Positions 8,025-14,319 of a stretch of 64,000 bases of DNA are shown here, in pieces. A program made the position numbers and the translations under genes. The stretch comes from Halomonas sp. UBA3074. GTDB taxonomy: Bacteria; Pseudomonadota; Gammaproteobacteria; Pseudomonadales; Halomonadaceae. Under the pieces are notes generated by a model. It was not told the origin of the DNA. It was given only the letters and a program-made list of their open reading frames with translations, and did no database searches. How positions within the stretch are numbered: the stretch's first letter is position 1; each line of letters starts with the position of its first letter. Where the stretch lies: positions 124,001 through 188,000 of the forward strand of contig NZ_DFBS01000045.1 in NCBI RefSeq assembly GCF_002366715.1. The letters run 5' to 3'.

Positions 8025-8855
8025 ATGACTCAGCCCTGTATTATTTGTGTCGCCATTACCGGCAGCCTGCCACGTAAAGAGAACAATCCTGCTGTACCCA
8101 TCACGGTGGAAGAGCAGATTGAAAGCACTCAGGCGGCGTTTGAGGCGGGAGCTACCATTGCTCACTGTCATGTACGCAACGATGACCAAACGCCTTCATC
8201 CGATCCAGAGAAGTTTGGTCGCCTGATGGAAGGGCTTAAGAAATACTGCCCTGGCATGATTATTCAGCTCTCAACTGGCGGGCGCTCTGGCGCTGGTGAG
8301 GCGCGCGGCGGTATGCTGCCGCTGAAGCCTGATATGGCCAGCCTATCGGTGGGCTCCAATAACTTCCCTAACCGTGTTTACGAGAACCCGCCTCCGTTGG
8401 TGGAATGGCTTGCCGATGAGATGCTTAAGTACGGCGTTAAGCCTGAGATCGAAGCGTTTGATCTATCGCATATCCATCAGGCAGTGAGTCTTTCCAAACA
8501 AGGCAAGCTAAAGACGCCACTTTACGTGCAGTTTGTCATGGGAGTTAAAAACGCCATGCCTGCAGACAAGCCCACCTTCGATTTCTATATCGAGACGCTC
8601 AAACGTCTGGCGCCGGATGCGCAGTGGTGCGGTGCGGGCATTGGTGCCAATCAATACTTGCTTAACGAGTGGTCGATTGCGGCAGGCGGCCATACCCGTA
8701 CCGGCCTTGAAGATAACGTGCGCCTGGACGGCGAAACGCTGGCGCCCTCTAACGCGGCATTGGTCGAGCGGACCGTTGCACTGTGTGAAAAGTATCAGCG
8801 CCCGGTAGCCACCTGGCAGCAGGCTCGTGAAATGTTGGGATTACCATTGAGGTGA
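8025..8855 (+). CDS. BKACE-family beta-keto acid cleavage enzyme (DUF849, Kce-like)
   Basis: 276 aa, normal size. These Zn-dependent enzymes transfer an acetyl unit between a beta-keto acid and acetyl-CoA, giving acetoacetate plus a new CoA ester. Metal and catalytic residues known from Kce are in place: H47 and H49 in AHCHVR, and R225, E229 and D230 in GGHTRTGLEDNVR. I start at ATG 8025 with AAGAGAG 7 nt upstream; an earlier in-frame ATG at 7995 sits inside the palindromes. The context of protocatechuate genes and the shared operator suggest that beta-ketoadipate may be the substrate (products acetoacetate and succinyl-CoA); carnitine-type or lysine-type substrates remain possible. Confidence 0.88.
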   Translation: MTQPCIICVAITGSLPRKENNPAVPITVEEQIESTQAAFEAGATIAHCHVRNDDQTPSSDPEKFGRLMEGLKKYCPGMIIQLSTGGRSGAGEARGGMLPLKPDMASLSVGSNNFPNRVYENPPPLVEWLADEMLKYGVKPEIEAFDLSHIHQAVSLSKQGKLKTPLYVQFVMGVKNAMPADKPTFDFYIETLKRLAPDAQWCGAGIGANQYLLNEWSIAAGGHTRTGLEDNVRLDGETLAPSNAALVERTVALCEKYQRPVATWQQAREMLGLPLR

Positions 8856-8994
8856 AAAGGATAGTAACGCCTCATTACTTCCAGCCTCTAACGGCATAAA
8901 TTTACTTGCCGCCTAACACCGCCTAGCCCATGCTTTTATGGGGATGAAATAGTGGTGGGTGCGGTTATATGAAAACGTTAGGGGCGTCGACAAA

Positions 8995-9513
8995 ATGGCA
9001 AAATTCTTCCAGGAATTTCGAGAGTTTGCGGTAAAAGGCAATGTGGTTGATATGGCGGTGGGCATCATCATCGGCGGGGCGTTTACGCTGATTGTGCAGA
9101 GCTTGGTGGCGGATGTGATGAACCCGTTGATTGGGTTGCTGGTCGGCGGTGTCGATTTTTCCAATCTGTTTTTGGTGTTACGCCAAGGTGCGGTTGCCGG
9201 GCCTTACGCGACGCTTGGTGATGCCCAAGCCGCTGGGGCGGTGACATTGAACGTGGGGTTGTTCATTAATGCGGTGGTCAGCTTTACGATTGTCGCGTTC
9301 GTGGTGTTTTTGTTGGTGCGAACCATCAATCGATTAAAGCGAGAAGAGGCCGTCGCGCCCGCGAACCCTACGGAGCAGCCTTGTCCGTATTGTTTAATGG
9401 TGGTGCCGATTAAAGCCACCCGGTGCGGGCACTGCACCGCAACCTTGCCGTCCGCAGAGGCATCGGCTGACCCTTTGGCTTCTCAGCTCACTGAAACGCC
9501 GGTAGCCAAGTAA
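8995..9513 (+). CDS. mscL: Large-conductance mechanosensitive channel with C-terminal zinc-ribbon extension
   Basis: 172 aa, about 35 residues longer than the usual 136 or so. The N-terminal FxxFREFAVKGNVVDMAVGIIIGGAF segment (residues 5-30) and two transmembrane helices (about 17-42 and 83-108) are standard MscL, an inner-membrane emergency valve opened by hypo-osmotic shock. After the second helix and a basic stretch comes CPYC-N10-CGHC (C130, C133, C144, C147), a four-cysteine zinc-ribbon-like knuckle, and a short acidic tail. Start ATG 8995 begins MAKFFQEFRE, matching the family. It is a single gene followed by a terminator shared with hemY. Confidence 0.94.
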   Translation: MAKFFQEFREFAVKGNVVDMAVGIIIGGAFTLIVQSLVADVMNPLIGLLVGGVDFSNLFLVLRQGAVAGPYATLGDAQAAGAVTLNVGLFINAVVSFTIVAFVVFLLVRTINRLKREEAVAPANPTEQPCPYCLMVVPIKATRCGHCTATLPSAEASADPLASQLTETPVAK

Positions 9514-9520
9514 TCATCTA

Positions 9521-9556
9521 ACGCAAAAAGGTGCCTGTTTAGGCACCTTTTTGCGT
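9521..9556. terminator. Bidirectional terminator between mscL and hemY
   Basis: Perfect 15-bp stem with a TGTTTA loop. Its arms end in a T-run on the plus strand and begin with an A-run, so it can terminate both mscL (plus) and hemY (minus, ending at 9594). Confidence 0.88.
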
Positions 9557-9593
9557 GTTCTAAAGCCATTTTTGCACTTACCAGTAAGCTAGG

Positions 9594-10856
9594 CTAAGCG
9601 CGTTTTTTGACCGCTTTCCCATCCGGCTTTTTACTATCGCTAGCGTCGCTGGGTTGAGGCAGCGAGGGTAGCGATTTAGCCAGCATTTCGACGCTGTGGC
9701 GGTAATAGAGTTGGCTTTTGTTGTGCTCGCCAAGGCTTGCATAGAGGCGGGCAAGCTCAGCACACACGACCCCGTTGGGACGTTGACGTTGGCTGGCTTC
9801 AAAGTACTCTTGCGCTTTTGCCCACTGGCCAACACGCAGCGAGAGGCGCCCACAGGCGAGCAGAAGCTCGGGGTCGTTGGGGCGCTCCTGCAGCCACTTC
9901 TCCGCTTTCGCCAATTGGCGACCTGCGTCCACGTTTAGCAGGCCATAGCGTTTTACCAAGCGTGCGTCCCAGTGGTGATCCAGCGAGTGGTTGAGCAAAC
10001 GTTCGGCAATCGGCTCTTCGTTAGCTTGAATCAGCGCTTCGGAGTAAAGCACGATTAACTCCGTATTGCCGCGCAGGTAGTCAGGCATGTCGGCCCACAA
10101 TCCACGCACCCGCTCAATGTTGGTGGGGTTTTGCGCTTCAAATACGATTAGCTCACGGTAAGCTTTGAATTCCAACTGCTCACGCTCTTGCTGAGTAATC
10201 AGCTTTTGCGCGGCTAGCCGGGGAATCAAGCGCCGTAGTCCTTCCCAGTCGTTAACGCTCAAATGCACCTGTTTTAGCAGTTTGAGTACCTGGGGATGGT
10301 TCGAGAGCTTTTTATCCAATCGATTTAGGATCGCCAGCGCCTCTTCTGGCTGCTGGCGCTCAATCATCATTTGCGCCTGCATCAAGCCCACCGCTGTATC
10401 AGCACCGTCGGTGGTGAGTTGCGCCTGGGTGAGATGCTCCTGAGATTTCGAATGATGGCCCTGGTAATGCGCGGCCAGGGCTGCCGAAAGGTAGTTAACC
10501 AACGGTGTACTGGAGTCGTCGGCGGCATTCGCCAGGGTTTTTTCGGCTTTTTTCCAGCGGCCTTCGGTCAGCGCTACCAAGCCACGCTGAGTGCGCTGCA
10601 TGGCACGACGGTTACGGGCACGGCTGTTCCAGCTGCGAAAGCGACCCATAGGACGAATAATGCCGCTGAGTAGACGCAACACAAAGTGCAGCACGATAAA
10701 CGCAGCGAACAGGAGTACCAAGCCAAACCAGAACGAGGTTTGAATGGAGGAGTCGCCCACGCGGATCAGCCAGTAGCCGGGCACCGACATCATCAGGTGC
10801 CCAAACAGGGCCCCGACGGCAAGGCCAGCGACAATGAGGAGAACGAGCTTTCTCAT
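9594..10856 (-). CDS. hemY: HemY protein, TPR-containing inner-membrane protein
   Basis: 420 aa. Two N-terminal hydrophobic helices (about 4-22 and 42-64) are followed by a basic RNRRAMQRTQRGLVALTEGRWKKAEKTLANAA segment and tetratricopeptide repeats through the C-terminus (for example LLLACGRLSLRVGQWAKAQEYFEAS near 350). This is the proteobacterial HemY associated with the haem operon, not the protoporphyrinogen oxidase of the same name; its exact role in haem synthesis is unsettled. Its start overlaps the hemX stop by 4 nt, and it is the last gene of hemCDXY. Confidence 0.92.
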   Translation of the reverse strand: MRKLVLLIVAGLAVGALFGHLMMSVPGYWLIRVGDSSIQTSFWFGLVLLFAAFIVLHFVLRLLSGIIRPMGRFRSWNSRARNRRAMQRTQRGLVALTEGRWKKAEKTLANAADDSSTPLVNYLSAALAAHYQGHHSKSQEHLTQAQLTTDGADTAVGLMQAQMMIERQQPEEALAILNRLDKKLSNHPQVLKLLKQVHLSVNDWEGLRRLIPRLAAQKLITQQEREQLEFKAYRELIVFEAQNPTNIERVRGLWADMPDYLRGNTELIVLYSEALIQANEEPIAERLLNHSLDHHWDARLVKRYGLLNVDAGRQLAKAEKWLQERPNDPELLLACGRLSLRVGQWAKAQEYFEASQRQRPNGVVCAELARLYASLGEHNKSQLYYRHSVEMLAKSLPSLPQPSDASDSKKPDGKAVKKRA

Positions 10857-12451
10857 GCATCACCTCCACTTTGGCCGCGCGTCTCATAACGGTTGTCGAT
10901 AAAGCGTGCCAGTTCCTGCTGAGAGGCGCTGATATCCGGCAGCTCGGGTTTTACCTCGGCTTGCTTGAGCTCCTCAAGACGAGCAATAACGCTTTGCGTC
11001 TCTTCACGAGTGGTGTCGTAGTAGTCGTTTAGCAGCTGTAGTGCTTTGTCGATACTTGCGTCATAAAGCGCTTTCTCTTCGTTGAGCAGGGCAAGCTGCG
11101 TCTGCTCCAGCACTAAGCGCAGGCTTTGGCGTAGGTAAGACTCTTGCTCTGGAGTAATCAGGGCTTCCAGGGCTTCGTCGTGATGGCGAACCACTACCAG
11201 GTCTTTGAGTTCTTCACCGAAGCGCGCCAACTGGCGCTGGAACGTGCCGGTAGGCGGCTGCTCGATACTCGACGTTACCGCCTGCTCTTCAATTTCTTGC
11301 GAAAGGCGCAGGGTAGAGATGCGTTCCTGCTGGGCATTGAGCGCTAAGTAGAGGCCGGTGCGGTCTACCTGAGGCACGGCGTCTAGTGCGGCTAGCTCAT
11401 TGGCAATCGCTTCACGCACGGGGGTCAATGCGGGATTGTCAGCATCCGCGAGGCGGGCATCGGCAGTGCGCAATAATGCGGCGGCGCCTTCAACGTCGCC
11501 TTCGAGTTGCAGGCGCTGATTGGCAAGGCGCAGTAGATAAGCGGCTTCAGCATGCAGCCATTCGCGCTCGTCGGTGTCCTGCTCTTGAGAAAGCTGGTCA
11601 AGTACGTCGCTCAACGTCTTGTCGACATCGCTGCGATAGCTGTCGAATTCGCTACGCAGGTCACTTAACGCGCTCTGCAGCGCTTCATCGCGCTCTGCTT
11701 CACCGCTGTCTAAACGCGATTCCAACTCGCTGACCGCCTGTCGCGAAGCGCTGCCTTCCGTCTGTTGTGCCAGCTCGTCAATGCGCTGCTGTTGGCTATC
11801 CAGGCGCTGCCATCCTTGCCAAGCAACGAGCGCCAAGGCAATCGCCAGGATAAGCACCAAAGCGATGGCGAGACCGCTGCCTTTTTTACCGCCATTCCCG
11901 CCATTCCCGCCGCTACTGTTGCCACTGTGATTGTTGCCACCACGATCATTATTACCACCATGGCCCGTGGTGCCGCCGCTTTTGGGGGCGGCTGAAGAGG
12001 GAGGAACAGAGGAGGCGGCGCTGCTGGTTTTGTTGGCAGCGGGTTTCGTAGCACTCGCGCCGGTGCTCGAGGCACTGCTGGGCGACGCTGCGCTTGGTGA
12101 AGCCGCTGCCGTGCTGGCAGCAGTCGATGGCGATGGTTCGGCCGGTTTTACATCCGCCTGTGACGTGCCGGTCGTGGCAGTGCTTTTTTCTGAACTCTTT
12201 TCTGAGTGGCTATCTGGTGAGCTAGCAGCCGGTGAGCCGGTGTTCTGGGATCCTTTTCCACGCCGCCGCGAACGACTATTCTTAGCCCCACTACTATTAG
12301 CCGTTGTGGCTGAGCTCGGCGGAGAAGTCGGCGCGCTAGGCTCAGTGGCGTCGGTAGTGGACGCTGCTTTTTCAGTCGTCTTGGGGACACCTTGAGAGGC
12401 ATCTGCGGACGTCGGTTGTACATCGTCCTGATCGTTTACTTGTTTGCTCAT
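10853..12451 (-). CDS. hemX: HemX-like membrane protein with long low-complexity N-terminus
   Basis: 532 aa, longer than typical HemX (about 390). Residues 1-160 are rich in Ser, Ala, Thr and Pro, residues 160-190 are a Gly/Asn-rich run, then one transmembrane helix (about 193-212) precedes a coiled-coil region rich in Gln and Glu and the conserved HemX domain (AAYLLRLANQRLQLEGDVEGAAALLRTAD near 305-335). Often annotated as uroporphyrinogen-III C-methyltransferase, but no methyltransferase motif is visible; a scaffold role is more plausible. It lies between hemD (13-nt gap) and hemY (4-nt overlap). Confidence 0.9.
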   Translation of the reverse strand: MSKQVNDQDDVQPTSADASQGVPKTTEKAASTTDATEPSAPTSPPSSATTANSSGAKNSRSRRRGKGSQNTGSPAASSPDSHSEKSSEKSTATTGTSQADVKPAEPSPSTAASTAAASPSAASPSSASSTGASATKPAANKTSSAASSVPPSSAAPKSGGTTGHGGNNDRGGNNHSGNSSGGNGGNGGKKGSGLAIALVLILAIALALVAWQGWQRLDSQQQRIDELAQQTEGSASRQAVSELESRLDSGEAERDEALQSALSDLRSEFDSYRSDVDKTLSDVLDQLSQEQDTDEREWLHAEAAYLLRLANQRLQLEGDVEGAAALLRTADARLADADNPALTPVREAIANELAALDAVPQVDRTGLYLALNAQQERISTLRLSQEIEEQAVTSSIEQPPTGTFQRQLARFGEELKDLVVVRHHDEALEALITPEQESYLRQSLRLVLEQTQLALLNEEKALYDASIDKALQLLNDYYDTTREETQSVIARLEELKQAEVKPELPDISASQQELARFIDNRYETRGQSGGDA

Positions 12452-12464
12452 CTGTCGCTAGCCC

Positions 12465-13244
12465 TTAGTAAGTTCCTTGATCGACATCGGCACCCTGTGG
12501 GTCGCAGGTCTCCAACGCCGCTATCAATGCAGCTGGCGTTGCTCCGGACGCCACCTTGAGGTCGCAAAACCCCAGTATGCCAGCCAGTGTAGCCAAACGG
12601 CGACTGGAAACGATTAGCGGTTGGTTCAAGGCCGCCTGATTGCACCATTTTGCCAGATGTTCCAGCAGTTCGCTGCTGGTGACGATCAACGCCCGATAAT
12701 TACCTGAAAACAGGCGTGCCTGCTGAGCAGGTGCCAGGGGGCGAAGTGTGCGTCGATAAACGGCAACGCGTGTCACCTGGGCCCCTCGCTCGGTCAGCGT
12801 TTCAGCGAGCAACGGACGACCGCCTTCTCCTGCCACCAGTAGAACACGCTGATGGTGTAATTGCTGCAGTGATGCTAGCGCCAGTAGTGCTTCACTCGTA
12901 TCTTCGCCCGCGGCAGGGGAAGGCACGCGTACGCGCACCCCCAACTGATCGTAAAGCGTTCCCGCGGTAGCACTACCCACACTGTAGTAGTCATTTCCCA
13001 CCGGCAACTGTGGCCAGTAACGATCCAGCGCCTCACCCAAGCAGGTGGCAGCAAAGGGGCTGATGACAATTATTTTTTGGTACTGATCGATATCCAGCCA
13101 AATACGCCGCATGGATGGGTCTTCAGGTATCGCGTCGAGTTGCATCACATCGAGCGATTCAACGCACTCCCCCTGGCCACGTAGTGCCGCCGCTAACGCT
13201 TCCCCGCGTGCTCCTGGGCGGCAGATCAGTACCGGTCGGCTCAT
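12465..13244 (-). CDS. hemD: Uroporphyrinogen-III synthase
   Basis: 259 aa, the usual size. HemD closes and inverts ring D of hydroxymethylbilane to give uroporphyrinogen III. The family is poorly conserved in sequence, but LICRPGARGEALAAALRGQG at the N-terminus, the SPFAATCLGEAL motif (about 79-90) and YRRTLRPL followed by ALIVTSSELLEHLAKW (about 165-195) are typical. It starts inside the hemC stop (ATGA, 4-nt overlap), the standard hemCD coupling. Confidence 0.92.
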   Translation of the reverse strand: MSRPVLICRPGARGEALAAALRGQGECVESLDVMQLDAIPEDPSMRRIWLDIDQYQKIIVISPFAATCLGEALDRYWPQLPVGNDYYSVGSATAGTLYDQLGVRVRVPSPAAGEDTSEALLALASLQQLHHQRVLLVAGEGGRPLLAETLTERGAQVTRVAVYRRTLRPLAPAQQARLFSGNYRALIVTSSELLEHLAKWCNQAALNQPLIVSSRRLATLAGILGFCDLKVASGATPAALIAALETCDPQGADVDQGTY

Positions 13245-14185
13245 AGTTCGCGGCCGTACACCTCTGCCAGAATATCGCCAGCGCCCTGATCAAGCAGCTC
13301 TTCTGCAATGCGAATACCCAGTGCTTCAGGTTCATGCATTGAGCCTCGACCTTCGGCGCGTAAGACTTCAGTACCTTCTGGGTTGCCGACTAAACCGCGC
13401 AACCATAAGGTTTCATTGTCTAGGTCCAGCACCGCGTGGCCTGCAATCGGCACTTGGCAGCCGCCTTCTAGGCGCGTATTCATGGCCCGCTCTGCACGCA
13501 CGCGCGTGGCGGTATCGGCATCATCCAACGGGGCCAGCAGCGCGATGAGTTCCGGGTCATGCAAACGGCACTCTATACCTAGGGCGCCCTGTCCGCAGGC
13601 GGGTAGGCACACCTCGGGTGGGAGTGCCTGGGCAATCCGCTCATCCAACCCTAAGCGTTTAAGGCCAGACGTGGCCAGAATGATGGCGTCGAATTCGCCC
13701 GCATCCAATTTGGCCAATCGCGTCTGCACGTTGCCGCGGAGATTAAGAATTTGCAGATCCGGGCGGGCTTCGCGCATTTGCAGGCCACGGCGAAGGCTGG
13801 CAGTACCAATGCGCGCCCCTTCTGGAAGCTCATCAATGCTAGTGTAGTGATTAGAGACAAACGCATCGGTCGGGTCGGCACCTTCTAAAATAACCGACAA
13901 ACCGAGCCCTTCCGGAAAATGCATCGGCACATCCTTCATGGAGTGCACGGCAATATCGGCGCGGCCGTCCAGCATGGCGTCTTCCAGCTCTTTAACGAAC
14001 AGCCCCTTTCCGCCGATCTTTGAAAGCGGGGTATCGAGAATTTTATCGCCCTTTGTGGAAAGTGCTACAAGCTCGACTTCCAGGCCGCTGTGTTCCGCCA
14101 TCAAGCGGTCGCGAACGTACTCAGCCTGCCACATGGCCAGTTGGCTTTTTCGCGTGGCAATGCGCAGTTTTGTGATCGATAGCAC
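13241..14185 (-). CDS. hemC: Hydroxymethylbilane synthase (porphobilinogen deaminase)
   Basis: 314 aa. Condenses four porphobilinogen units into hydroxymethylbilane. Seen: LRIATRKSQLAMWQAEYV at the N-terminus, GKGLFVKELEDAML with DIAVHSMKDVP (60-87), the substrate-binding ASLRR and NLRGN stretches (129-133, 148-152), and C243 in EGGCQVPIAGHA, the cysteine that carries the dipyrromethane cofactor. First gene of the minus-strand hemCDXY operon. The 134-nt gap to the divergent c-di-GMP gene must hold both promoters. Confidence 0.96.
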   Translation of the reverse strand: MLSITKLRIATRKSQLAMWQAEYVRDRLMAEHSGLEVELVALSTKGDKILDTPLSKIGGKGLFVKELEDAMLDGRADIAVHSMKDVPMHFPEGLGLSVILEGADPTDAFVSNHYTSIDELPEGARIGTASLRRGLQMREARPDLQILNLRGNVQTRLAKLDAGEFDAIILATSGLKRLGLDERIAQALPPEVCLPACGQGALGIECRLHDPELIALLAPLDDADTATRVRAERAMNTRLEGGCQVPIAGHAVLDLDNETLWLRGLVGNPEGTEVLRAEGRGSMHEPEALGIRIAEELLDQGAGDILAEVYGREL

Positions 14186-14319
14186 GTTATTCTCCCTATA
14201 CCGCAGACACGGCGAGTCAAACTATGGTAAACCTCATCATAAAGCACCGAGCGTCACAGTAAAAATAACGGAGCTAATGATGCTCACGCAACGGGTCTTT
14301 TTATTCTCTAGGAAATCGT

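Noticed and set aside
11931..12395. 154-codon plus-strand frame opposite hemX
   Set aside because: Product of the low-complexity hemX N-terminus read in reverse.
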